Shown in pieces: positions 30,731 to 39,091 of a stretch of DNA of 46,957 nucleotides. The notes beneath the pieces are model-generated. The model searched no databases, was not told the origin of the DNA, and saw nothing but the letters and a program-made list of their open reading frames with translations. Position 1 is the stretch's first letter. Each line of letters opens with the position of its first letter. A program made the position numbers and the translations under genes. The DNA is from Fimenecus sp036652055 (GTDB taxonomy: Bacteria > Bacillota > Clostridia > Oscillospirales > Acutalibacteraceae): positions 1 through 46,957 of the forward strand of contig JAVVWP010000013.1 of the NCBI GenBank assembly GCA_036652055.1, given 5' to 3'.

Positions 30731-33294
30731 TATTTTGTAATAGCAACTTTTACATTGCTTTCTTGAAGTTCTGTAATAGAATTTTCAAGTTTTTGATTAA
30801 GCTCATCAACAGATATGTTTTTAGATGAAAGCGGTTTACCAAAGGTTACGGTTATGTTATATCTTTTAAATTTCTGCCAGTCAAAGAATTTCATTACCTT
30901 TTTGCCTTTTGGATAAACTTCATACATTCCACTGATATAAACAGGAATGATAGGAACATCATTGTCAACAGCAAGTTTTGCAGCGCCGCTCTTAGCGTGT
31001 CTGAATACGCCGTCATCGCTTCGTGTCCCTTCAGGGTGAATACCGACGCACCAACCGTCTTTAAGCCTTTCTGACAGCTCTGACATAGTTTGAACATTAA
31101 TTCCGCCACGGTCAACAGGAACAAGCCCAGATACCTTTACAAGCTCTTTGCTAAGAAAAGAATTTGTAAATATTTCTTTTTTGCCCATACAGCAAAATTT
31201 TAAGAATTGTTCTTTAGAAAGAGCAGTAGAAACGATTAAAAGGTCAATATAAGAAACATGGTTTGCCGCCATAATATATCCGCAGTGCGTAGGCAGATAA
31301 TCTGCATTTTTCACTTCGATATTATATATTGTATTTACAAGCCCTTTAAATGTCTTATATACAAAATAGTCTTTTCCGTTTTTATCAAGAGGATAAGAAG
31401 AGTCAGAAACTGCTAACTTTTTTTCTTTTCCTTTTCCCTCGAGAGCTAAAACAATATCAGCGATTGTCATTTCTTCGTTATAATATTTTTCGATATTGAC
31501 CTTGAATTTGTCTTCAAGTGAAAGTGCAAGATTCATAGCACTTAACGAGTCGATGGAAAGTTCAGAAAAGATTTTTGTATTTTCAGTAACGCTACCGTTT
31601 TCAGCATTAGCGATTTTTGTAACAATATCAATAACTTGACCTAATGTATCAACCTTTAATGATTTTTCATCTGTTTCATCATTATCGGTTCTTTCGGCTA
31701 ATGCTTGAAGTTTAAGCAAATACCTTTTAGGTTTTTGAAGTGAGGTGCGTGGAATTTCGTTTACAAAGTGAGTTTTTGCAACACGCATATTTTGAATAAC
31801 TTCAGTACCTTTTTGAATGATTTCCTTTTTAATAGCCTCAAGAGCTTCAGCAGTGTTGTTTTCAGGAACAACAAATGCGTGAATTTCATCATAATCTGCT
31901 TCATAGGCAGGCACACCGCAGATAACAAATTCTTTAACGCCTGAAAGAGTTGTATATTTGCTTTCAACATCATCTGGGGTAAGCTTTTTACCAGTTGAAA
32001 GAACGATGTTTTCTTTGCAGCGACCTGTAACTTTTATATTTCCGTGTTCATCAATTTCGCCAAGGTCACCTGATAAAAACCAACCGTCACTATCAAAAGC
32101 AGCTTTTGTTGCCGCCTCGTCACGGAAATAGCCTTTCATCATAAACGGTGACTTAATGAGTATTTCACCAGTGTCACTGATTTTCAAATTAATAGCAGGG
32201 TAAGGTCTGCCACAGGTATCGGTAGTCATATTTTCTTTTGTATTACCAATAGTTGGAATATTAGTTTCAGAAGCACCATAAGTGGTTAAAATATTAAACC
32301 CAACGCCATAATAGAATTCGGCAACATCTTTGTTCATAGGTGAGCCAGCAGAGCAAAGAACATCAAGCGAACCGCCAAAACCCTCGTGAATGCTTTTAAA
32401 GAGTTTTTTGCCGAGCATATTGCCATTCTTTTTTCTAAGCTTTAAGCAAATCGGGAAAAAAGTTTTAAACATAGTAGCGGTTGCAGGATTGCTTTTAATT
32501 TTTCTCATAACCTGTGTCATAAACAGCTCGTACACTTTTGGAACAGCAGGTAAAACGCTTGGGTGATATTCAGCAAAAGCACCAAGAATTGCCTCAGCAC
32601 TTATTGATTCGACATAATGAACATCTCCGCCAATAATATGAGGGCCAAGCACCAAACAAATAACACCATAAATATGACTGTTTGGAATAATAGCAAGGTA
32701 TCTACCATCACGAGTAAGACCTTGAACCTCAAGCGTCATTTTAGTAGTTTCAATAAGAGCGTCATGAGTGTGCATAATGCCCGAAGCTTTTTTAGTAGTT
32801 CCCGAAGAAAAAATTATTGCAGCAATTTCTGAATCAGGGTCAATAGTTTTTTCTTTAGAACTTGGAATTTTGTCAAGGCAGCCGTCAAATGCAGCACCTG
32901 TCAAAATATTTAAAACAGGGAAGTCATATTTTGAAGAATTAGGAATTTTTTCAAAAACTTTTGGTGAAAAATAAGCACATCTAACATCAGAACGCTCAAT
33001 ATATTCACGCAGTTCAGTGCCTTGCAAAGTTGAGTCAATAAGAACCGAAGTACACTTAATTTTAGCAGAGGCAAAAAACGCAATTGGCCATTCAGGGCAG
33101 CCCTCAGAAATGAAAGCAATTCGGTCGCCCTCACAAAGACCTGCATCCTTTAAAATAGATGCGTATCTCTCGATTGTGTCAAACATAAGACCATAGGTGT
33201 AAGAACGCTTGTCCCCATTGTTCATAGTAATTGAAAGAGCAACTTTATCAAGCTGGGAGCAGTTATTTTCAAAGATTGTTTGAAATATATTCAT
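30730..33294 (-). CDS. AMP-ligase / acyl carrier / PlsC acyltransferase fusion protein
   Basis: A three-part lipid enzyme of 854 aa. Residues 1-535 are an AMP-forming acyl-adenylating ligase: P-loop IIFSSGTTKKASG (160-172), TYGASE (338-343), GWFLSGDLG (404-412). Residues about 545-620 are an acyl carrier domain with the phosphopantetheine serine S583 in IDSLS. Residues about 640-854 are a PlsC-type lysophospholipid/glycerophosphate acyltransferase: NHVSYID (678-684, H-x4-D) and HPEGTR (753-758). This suggests that a fatty acid is activated, loaded on the internal carrier and passed to a lysophospholipid. E. coli Aas has PlsC first and no carrier. A TTG at 33306 lies inside the binding site; ATG 33294 with ggagg is preferred. 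It is monocistronic. Confidence 0.88.
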   Translation of the reverse strand: MNIFQTIFENNCSQLDKVALSITMNNGDKRSYTYGLMFDTIERYASILKDAGLCEGDRIAFISEGCPEWPIAFFASAKIKCTSVLIDSTLQGTELREYIERSDVRCAYFSPKVFEKIPNSSKYDFPVLNILTGAAFDGCLDKIPSSKEKTIDPDSEIAAIIFSSGTTKKASGIMHTHDALIETTKMTLEVQGLTRDGRYLAIIPNSHIYGVICLVLGPHIIGGDVHYVESISAEAILGAFAEYHPSVLPAVPKVYELFMTQVMRKIKSNPATATMFKTFFPICLKLRKKNGNMLGKKLFKSIHEGFGGSLDVLCSAGSPMNKDVAEFYYGVGFNILTTYGASETNIPTIGNTKENMTTDTCGRPYPAINLKISDTGEILIKSPFMMKGYFRDEAATKAAFDSDGWFLSGDLGEIDEHGNIKVTGRCKENIVLSTGKKLTPDDVESKYTTLSGVKEFVICGVPAYEADYDEIHAFVVPENNTAEALEAIKKEIIQKGTEVIQNMRVAKTHFVNEIPRTSLQKPKRYLLKLQALAERTDNDETDEKSLKVDTLGQVIDIVTKIANAENGSVTENTKIFSELSIDSLSAMNLALSLEDKFKVNIEKYYNEEMTIADIVLALEGKGKEKKLAVSDSSYPLDKNGKDYFVYKTFKGLVNTIYNIEVKNADYLPTHCGYIMAANHVSYIDLLIVSTALSKEQFLKFCCMGKKEIFTNSFLSKELVKVSGLVPVDRGGINVQTMSELSERLKDGWCVGIHPEGTRSDDGVFRHAKSGAAKLAVDNDVPIIPVYISGMYEVYPKGKKVMKFFDWQKFKRYNITVTFGKPLSSKNISVDELNQKLENSITELQESNVKVAITK

Positions 33295-33409
33295 TAGTGC
33301 CTCCAAGACAGCAGGCGAAAATCGAAGTCGATACGCCCCAAATTTAATGTTTTATTTATATAATTTATTATTTACATAATACATTGAGTGTTATTATGCA
33401 AACATTAGT

Positions 33410-33438
33410 AGTTTATCACAACTATACTCAACTGTCAA
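33410..33438 (-). promoter_or_regulatory. Promoter of the ligase-acyltransferase gene
   Basis: Minus strand: TTGACA (33438-33433), 17 bp, TAAACT (33415-33410) with TGa extension. Confidence 0.55.
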
Positions 33439-33484
33439 ACAAACATTTACCAAATTTTTGTTGATTATCTTTTTTAAAAAAATA

Positions 33485-33523
33485 AAGGCACAATATGCGT
33501 GATTTAAACGCATATTGTGCCTT
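33485..33523 (-). terminator. Terminator of the decarboxylase beta/gamma genes
   Basis: AAGGCACAATATGCG, 9-nt loop, CGCATATTGTGCCTT: a perfect 15-bp stem followed on the minus strand by TTATTTTTTT. Confidence 0.9.
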
Positions 33524-33533
33524 CTAAAAGATT

Positions 33534-33701
33534 TTATTTATCTTCTTTTGGTTCTTTATCTTTTTTCTTAAATTTGATGTTTGTTAATTTATTCATAAGA
33601 TAAATTGATAAAATAATAATCGCAGTTACTGAAAAAATTCCGAACATACCTTTTCCCATAACAGGAAGTGTTCCCAAAAAGGCTTGAAAATCTACAATCA
33701 T
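33534..33701 (-). CDS. Tiny membrane protein, gamma-subunit-like (OadG type) partner of the Na+ pump beta subunit
   Basis: 55 aa, readable only as a short frame: MIVDFQAFLGTLPVMGKGM, then one membrane helix (FGIFSVTAIIILSIYLM, about 20-36) and a Lys-rich acidic/basic tail ending KKKDKEPKEDK. It starts 15 nt after the stop of the beta-subunit gene with a strong aaggaagga binding site and ends at a perfect terminator. One helix plus a charged cytoplasmic tail and this location match gamma subunits of Na+-translocating decarboxylases; sequence similarity is too low to prove it. Confidence 0.7.
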   Translation of the reverse strand: MIVDFQAFLGTLPVMGKGMFGIFSVTAIIILSIYLMNKLTNIKFKKKDKEPKEDK

Positions 33702-33716
33702 AATAAAGTTCCTTCC

Positions 33717-34844
33717 TTAACCTAAAAAGTTTAGTATAAGACCGCCGGCGATAACCGATGCAATTTGACCAGAAACATTAGCACCGACTGCGTGCATAAG
33801 CAAAAAGTTCTGCTTATCTTCGGCAAGTCCCATTTTGTGAACAACTCTTGCGGACATTGGGAATGCAGAGATACCTGCCGCACCAATCATTGGGTTGATT
33901 TTTTCTTTTAAGAAAATATTGATTACTTTTGCAAATATAACACCACCTGCGGTATCGAATATAAATGCAATTAAGCCAAGACCAAGAATTAAAAGTGTTT
34001 GTGGATTTAGGAAAGCTGATGCTTGCATTTTTGCAGCAACGGTAAGACCTAAAAGCAGGGTAATAAGGTTAGCTAAAACATTTTGAGCGCTTTCAGATAG
34101 AGAATTTAAAACTCCGCACTCACGAATTAAGTTACCAAACATTAAAAATCCGATAAGGGCAACCGCTCGTGGAGCGATGATACCAGTAATAATCGTAACA
34201 ACGATAGGGAAAAGAATTCTTGTTGTTTTAGAAATGCTTTTTTCTTTGTAAGGCATACGAATAAGGCGTTCTTTTTTAGTTGTAAGAAGCTTTATAATAG
34301 GTGGCTGAACAATAGGAACAAGTGCCATATAGGAATATGCAGCAACTATAATAGGCCCTATAAAGTTAGATTGGAAATAGTTAGCAACGAATATTGATGT
34401 AGGACCATCAGCAGCACCGATTATAGCTATTGATGCAGCATCTTTCATTTCAAAGCCAAAAAGTGAAGCAATGCTGAATGTAAAGAAAATTCCGAATTGT
34501 GCAGCAGCACCGAAAAGCATCATTTTTGGATTGGAAAGCAGCGGGCCAAAGTCAATCATCGCACCTATGCCAATAAATAGCAAAAGCGGAAATAATTCAT
34601 TAGCTATTCCCGAATTAAACAAAAGGTCGATAACTCCAGGTTCTACTTCACTGGCACCTGCATAAATTTGGTCAACCGCACCTGAAAATGGTAAGTTGAC
34701 AAGGATTGCACCAAACCCCATGGGCAAAAGCAGTGCAGGCTCCATATTTTTTTTAATTGCAAGATAAATAAGAATACCGCCGAGTATCCACATAACAACT
34801 TGTTGCCACTGGATATTTAGAACATTACCAAATATTTCTACCAT
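33717..34844 (-). CDS. Sodium ion-translocating decarboxylase beta subunit
   Basis: Integral membrane subunit that couples decarboxylation of a carboxybiotin to Na+ export in oxaloacetate, methylmalonyl-CoA or glutaconyl-CoA decarboxylases. Conserved GAADGPTSIFVANYF (with the Na+-binding Asp; about 152-166), FLMFGNLIRECGV, and the C-terminal AFPMSARVVHKMG...LMHAVGANVSGQIASVIAGG, cut as HAVGANVSGQIASVIAGG. The 375-aa length is usual. A gagagg site precedes ATG 34844. Only a gamma-like protein accompanies it: no carboxyltransferase alpha subunit or biotin carrier is in the window, so the substrate cannot be named. Confidence 0.93.
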   Translation of the reverse strand: MVEIFGNVLNIQWQQVVMWILGGILIYLAIKKNMEPALLLPMGFGAILVNLPFSGAVDQIYAGASEVEPGVIDLLFNSGIANELFPLLLFIGIGAMIDFGPLLSNPKMMLFGAAAQFGIFFTFSIASLFGFEMKDAASIAIIGAADGPTSIFVANYFQSNFIGPIIVAAYSYMALVPIVQPPIIKLLTTKKERLIRMPYKEKSISKTTRILFPIVVTIITGIIAPRAVALIGFLMFGNLIRECGVLNSLSESAQNVLANLITLLLGLTVAAKMQASAFLNPQTLLILGLGLIAFIFDTAGGVIFAKVINIFLKEKINPMIGAAGISAFPMSARVVHKMGLAEDKQNFLLMHAVGANVSGQIASVIAGGLILNFLG

Positions 34845-34886
34845 GATCTACCTCTCTTTTATACTTCCTTTTTATTTTTTCGACCT

Positions 34887-34915
34887 ATTGTAGCATAAAT
34901 TCATATTCTTCTCAA
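34887..34915 (-). promoter_or_regulatory. Promoter of the decarboxylase beta/gamma genes
   Basis: Minus strand: TTGAGA (34915-34910), 17 bp, TACAAT (34892-34887) with TGc extension. Confidence 0.72.
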
Positions 34916-35049
34916 GACTTGATTGGATATTTTTTCAAATAATGACTGCCAAATTTGAATATAAGATTAATACATATTATATATAGTTTCCCATATTAAC
35001 AAGAAAAGTCGTCTGTGATTTGCATAATTTTTACATCTTTATAGCTTTT

Positions 35050-35066
35050 TTAACAGTATCTTAACA
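35050..35066 (+). promoter_or_regulatory. TTAACA direct repeat, candidate response-regulator operator
   Basis: TTAACA at 35050-35055 and 35061-35066, an 11-bp period; a related TTATAG sits one period earlier at 35039. OmpR-family regulators (for example Bacillus PhoP, TTAACA-type boxes) bind such repeats. It lies about 45-60 bp upstream of the -10 of the two-component operon. Confidence 0.5.
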
Positions 35067-35084
35067 AAAATAAAACATTACCGG

Positions 35085-35113
35085 TTTATTTTGAATTGGT
35101 TTGATGTTATAAT
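35085..35113 (+). promoter_or_regulatory. Promoter of the kinase-regulator-Trk-PiT operon
   Basis: TGtTATAAT (-10 at 35108-35113) with a very weak -35 TTTATT (35085-35090). A weak -35 with an upstream operator fits an activated promoter. The 325-bp gap 34845-35169 holds this, the operator and the divergent promoter. Confidence 0.55.
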
Positions 35114-35169
35114 ACTACTAATTAAGTCGAATTTTCTGATAAAACTATTTCATACAGAAAGGCAAATAT

Positions 35170-36249
35170 ATGAAAAACAAGATATACAAATTTTTAAAAG
35201 ATGGTTTCGTGTTTTCTTGGCGTGATTGTCTGCTTTCCGCCTTTATTTTTGTTTTTGCCATTGCCACCTGTATGCTTCTTCAAAATTTTGAAAAAAATGA
35301 AGTTTCGATTTCAATGATATTTATTCTTGCAATAGTTTTAATTTCACGCTTTACAAATGGCTATTTCTATGGTATATTCTTTTCCCTTGTATCAGTTTTG
35401 GCGGTTAACTTCATTTTTACATATCCATATTTTGAATTTAACTTTTCAGTGTCAGGCTATCCGCTTACAACAATTTGTATGCTTGGTGCTGCTGGAACAA
35501 CAAGTGCCTTGACAACTCAAATTAAGCGTCACGGTGATGCTCGAATTGAAGCCGAAAAAGAAAAAACAAGAAGTAATCTTTTAAGGGCAATATCGCACGA
35601 TTTGCGAACTCCGCTAACTTCGATATTAGGTGCAACAAGTGCAATAATAGATAATGACGATTTAATTCCAAAGGAAGAAAGATTAAAGCTTCTTTCAGAA
35701 ATAAAAGATGATTCACAGTGGCTTATAAGAATGGTCGAAAATCTTTTATCAATCACAAGAATTGACGATATTGAGGCAAAGGTTATCAAAACTCCCGAGG
35801 CAGCAGAGGAAGTTGTTGCCGACGCTGTTCAAAAATTTCAAAAAAGATTTCCTGAAAACACTGTCAATGTGATAGTTCCAAATGAAGTTTTAATAATACC
35901 AATGGATGCAGTTTTAATCGAACAAGTAATAATAAACTTGCTTGAAAATTCTGCAATACATTCAAAAACAGCTACAAAATTAGAGCTTGAAGTTACAGAA
36001 AATGATAACTGCGGAACTTTTGAAGTCAGTGATGATGGCTGTGGGATAGACGAAAAAATTTTACCGCATATATTTGATGGCTATTTCAAAACAGATTATG
36101 AGGATAATGGCGATAAAAAGAGAAATATGGGAATTGGGCTTTCAGTGTGCTATACTATAATAAAAGCACATAACGGAAAAATGACAGCCTTCAACAAAGA
36201 AGATGGTGGAGCAGCATTTAGATTTACTCTGCCTAAGGAGAGCTCATAG
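35170..36249 (+). CDS. KdpD-like sensor histidine kinase lacking the N-terminal KdpD and USP domains
   Basis: Membrane kinase of 359 aa. Four helices at about 19-38, 46-60, 64-85 and 98-116, with VLISRFTNGYFYGIFFSLV and FIFTYPYFEF, match the DUF4118 sensor of KdpD. Then HisKA with H143 in AISHDLRTPLTS, and HATPase with NLLENSAIHS (N-box), DDGCGID (G1) and MGIGLSVC (G2). The large cytoplasmic KdpD/USP module of full-length KdpD (about 900 aa) is absent. The regulator gene starts on the next base after the stop. No kdpFABC genes are seen; a Trk/Ktr K+ uptake pair lies downstream instead. Confidence 0.9.
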   Translation: MKNKIYKFLKDGFVFSWRDCLLSAFIFVFAIATCMLLQNFEKNEVSISMIFILAIVLISRFTNGYFYGIFFSLVSVLAVNFIFTYPYFEFNFSVSGYPLTTICMLGAAGTTSALTTQIKRHGDARIEAEKEKTRSNLLRAISHDLRTPLTSILGATSAIIDNDDLIPKEERLKLLSEIKDDSQWLIRMVENLLSITRIDDIEAKVIKTPEAAEEVVADAVQKFQKRFPENTVNVIVPNEVLIIPMDAVLIEQVIINLLENSAIHSKTATKLELEVTENDNCGTFEVSDDGCGIDEKILPHIFDGYFKTDYEDNGDKKRNMGIGLSVCYTIIKAHNGKMTAFNKEDGGAAFRFTLPKESS

Positions 36250-36957
36250 ATGGATATAAAATACACCGCTTTAATAGTTGAGGACGAAAGTAATATAGCA
36301 AGCTTTATGACAACAGTGCTAACAGCGAATGAATTTATTGTCATTAAAGCAAAAAATGGGGCAGAGGCTTTTATGATGATTACCTCGCACTGCCCTGATG
36401 TGGTAATTCTTGACTTAGGGCTTCCTGATATGGACGGTCAAAAAATTATAAAATCCGTTCGTGAATGGTCGCTTGTACCAATAATTGTAGTGTCAGCTCG
36501 TTCACACGAAAGAGATAAGGTTGAGGCGTTAGACCTCGGAGCAGATGATTATATCACAAAGCCTTTCGGAACAAGTGAGCTTTTAGCACGAATAAGAACA
36601 GCACTCAGGCATACGGGAAACAGTGCTATTAATGAAAATGCTATACAATCAGGGAAATTCACTGCTGGTGAGCTTATGGTAGACTATGATAAACGCCACG
36701 CATATATTTCAGGAGTTGATGTTCATTTAACTCAAAATGAATATAAAATTATTTCATTACTCTCAAAATATGCAGGAAAGGTTCTAACTTACGATTATTT
36801 GATTAAGAATATATGGGGGCCAACAGGAAATTGTGATAATCAAATTTTGCGTGTCAATATGGCAAACATAAGAAGAAAAATCGAAAAAAACCCAGGTCAA
36901 CCGCAATATGTCTTTACAGAAATGGGCGTAGGATATAGAATGGTTGAAGGCGATTAA
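36250..36957 (+). CDS. OmpR-family response regulator (KdpE-like)
   Basis: 235 aa. Receiver domain: acidic pair ED (11-12), phospho-acceptor D55 in VVILDLGLPD, T/S switch in VVSARS, and K106-type lysine in DYITKPFG. A C-terminal winged helix (about 135-232) includes LTQNEYKIISLLSKYAGKV, RVNMANIRRKIE and a closing GVGYRM. It probably binds direct repeats such as the TTAACA pair upstream of its own operon. ATG directly follows the kinase stop codon. Confidence 0.94.
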   Translation: MDIKYTALIVEDESNIASFMTTVLTANEFIVIKAKNGAEAFMMITSHCPDVVILDLGLPDMDGQKIIKSVREWSLVPIIVVSARSHERDKVEALDLGADDYITKPFGTSELLARIRTALRHTGNSAINENAIQSGKFTAGELMVDYDKRHAYISGVDVHLTQNEYKIISLLSKYAGKVLTYDYLIKNIWGPTGNCDNQILRVNMANIRRKIEKNPGQPQYVFTEMGVGYRMVEGD

Positions 36958-37000
36958 ACAGCTTTAAAAACACAATGAAAATCAGGGGGAAATTAGTCAA

Positions 37001-38344
37001 TTGAAATCAGTTAGTAAGAGTGAAGAAAATCAAACTTATGCAATAATAAAAAAGTTTTTACGAAAAGGCTTAACTCCAGGAAGAATTATAGCACTGGGTT
37101 TTGCATCGGTTATTTTATTCGGAGCAATAATGCTTTTGCTTCCAATATCACAAAATGAAAATGTAAACCTTTCATTTATTGATGCACTTTTCACCTCGAC
37201 GAGTGCAGTTTGCGTTACAGGTCTTGTCACGGTTGATACTGCGGAAACATTTTCAGTTTTTGGCAGAACTATCTTAGCCTTGCTTATTCAAATCGGCGGA
37301 TTGGGAGTTACCTCAATCGGTGTCGGAATAATAATATTATCAGGTCGAAAAATTGGGCTTAGAGAGAGAACGCTTGCAAAAGAGGGGCTTAATTATGCCT
37401 CGGTAAAAGGAATTTTGGCACTTGTAAAATCGGTTTTGCTTGTTACTTTGACCTTTGAAACAGTCGGAATGATACTTAGCTTTATTGTTTTTGCAAAAGA
37501 TTATGGCTTTGTTAAGGGGCTTGGAATAAGTGCATTCCATTCAGTTGCCGCCTTCAACAATTCAGGCTTTGACATTTTGGGCGGAATGAAAAATCTCGCT
37601 GATTATAAAAACAATGCGTTTCTGAATTTGGTAACTTGTGGGCTTATTATTTTTGGTGGACTTGGATTTTTCACAATTCAAGAAATCATACATAAGCGTT
37701 CGTTTAAAAAGTTTAGCTTGCATTCAAAAATAGTTATTTTCACAACAGGATTTCTTTTAATTAGTGGTACAATCCTTTTAAAGCTTACAGAAAACATTAC
37801 TTGGCTTGGAGCGTTTTTTAACAGTACATCTGCAAGAACAGCGGGATTTTCAACATTTCCGTTAGCTAATTTTTCAAACGCAGGGCTTTTAACACTTTGT
37901 ATTTTAATGTTTATCGGGGCGTCACCAGGGTCAACAGGCGGTGGAATAAAAACAACAACATTTTTCGTATTGCTTAAATCATTGTTTTCAGTTTCCACAA
38001 ATAAATCCTGCACAGCATTTAAAAGGCAAATACCAAAGGATATTTTATATAAAGCCTTTTCGGTAACCTCGCTTGCATTGATGGTAGTTCTTTGTTCAAC
38101 CTTTGCACTGACAATTTCTGAGCCAGATACAGATTTTATGAAGCTGTTATTTGAAGTTATCTCAGGTTTTGGTACAGTTGGGCTTTCAACAGGAATAACT
38201 CCTGAATTGGCAGTTTTCAGCAAATCAGTTTTGGTTTTAACAATGTTTATAGGTAGACTTGGGCCATTAACAGTTGCGACACTTTGGATGTTTAAACGCT
38301 CTTCTGGAATTTCATTTGCAGAAGAGCCAGTAAATATAGGGTAA
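37001..38344 (+). CDS. TrkH/KtrB family potassium uptake channel subunit
   Basis: K+-translocating subunit with four pore-loop repeats, 447 aa (KtrB size). Selectivity-loop glycines appear in TSTSAVCVTGLVTVD, SVAAFNNSGFDILG, STSARTAGFSTFPL and ISGFGTVGLSTGI. Eight to ten helices. TTG start at 37001 after aggggga. It sits 43 nt after the response regulator and 28 nt before the matching TrkA/KtrA gene. Confidence 0.94.
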   Translation: MKSVSKSEENQTYAIIKKFLRKGLTPGRIIALGFASVILFGAIMLLLPISQNENVNLSFIDALFTSTSAVCVTGLVTVDTAETFSVFGRTILALLIQIGGLGVTSIGVGIIILSGRKIGLRERTLAKEGLNYASVKGILALVKSVLLVTLTFETVGMILSFIVFAKDYGFVKGLGISAFHSVAAFNNSGFDILGGMKNLADYKNNAFLNLVTCGLIIFGGLGFFTIQEIIHKRSFKKFSLHSKIVIFTTGFLLISGTILLKLTENITWLGAFFNSTSARTAGFSTFPLANFSNAGLLTLCILMFIGASPGSTGGGIKTTTFFVLLKSLFSVSTNKSCTAFKRQIPKDILYKAFSVTSLALMVVLCSTFALTISEPDTDFMKLLFEVISGFGTVGLSTGITPELAVFSKSVLVLTMFIGRLGPLTVATLWMFKRSSGISFAEEPVNIG

Positions 38345-38372
38345 AATTTTAAAAAAAGTAGGGGTAATTAGA

Positions 38373-39044
38373 ATGTTTAACAAGAAAACGACAGAACTTT
38401 ATGGTATAATAGGTCTTGGCAGATTTGGATATGCACTTGCAAAAACCTTGTCTGACGAGGGCAAAGATGTAATGGTGGTTGACCGTAATGAAGATAAAAT
38501 TCAAGCGGCAACAGCATTTACAGATAATGCTTTTTTGGTAAGCGCACCGACAAAAGAGATTTTAGAAGAAATTGGAATTCAAAATTGTGACACCGTAATC
38601 GTATGTATTGGCGAAAAAATTGATACAAGTATTCTTACAACTCTAACGGTTATAAATCTTGGAATAAAAAGAGTTATTTCAAAGGCAATAAGTCACGAGC
38701 AGGGTTCAGTTCTTAGAAAATTAGGTGCAGAGGTTGTATACCCAGAAAGAGATATGGCGATAAGGCTTGCACATAAGCTTTTAGCACCAAACATCTTAGA
38801 AGACATTGAGCTTAATGACGAAATCAACATAACAGAAATGAAATTAACCGAAAAAATGGGAGGTCTTTCAATAGTTGATGTTGAGCTTCGTAAGAATTTT
38901 GGGCTTAATGTGATTGCTGTAAAGCGAGATGGAGGTATAACAATTGATATTGGACCTACCTTTATATTTAACAAAGATGATGAAGTAGTGCTTGTGGGTA
39001 AGCGTGACAACATTGAAAAATTCGAGAAGTTCCTAACAAAATAA
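38373..39044 (+). CDS. TrkA/KtrA potassium uptake regulatory subunit (RCK domains)
   Basis: Cytosolic gating ring subunit that binds nucleotides. RCK_N (about 8-130): GIIGLGRFGYALAKTL, the GxGxxG dinucleotide fold, then DRNEDKI and an acidic end. RCK_C (about 140-222) is a ligand-binding TrkA_C domain (possible c-di-AMP or cation site). Length 223 aa matches KtrA. The gggg-type site and ATG are normal. Confidence 0.94.
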   Translation: MFNKKTTELYGIIGLGRFGYALAKTLSDEGKDVMVVDRNEDKIQAATAFTDNAFLVSAPTKEILEEIGIQNCDTVIVCIGEKIDTSILTTLTVINLGIKRVISKAISHEQGSVLRKLGAEVVYPERDMAIRLAHKLLAPNILEDIELNDEINITEMKLTEKMGGLSIVDVELRKNFGLNVIAVKRDGGITIDIGPTFIFNKDDEVVLVGKRDNIEKFEKFLTK

Positions 39045-39091
39045 GTATTAAGCAATGCTTGCTTTGTGGAAAAATGAAGGATGGATGAAGT

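Noticed and set aside
37678..38223. A 181-codon antisense frame inside the TrkH gene
   Set aside because: The plus-strand frame is clearly TrkH with four pore loops; the antisense frame has no family features and no start signals.
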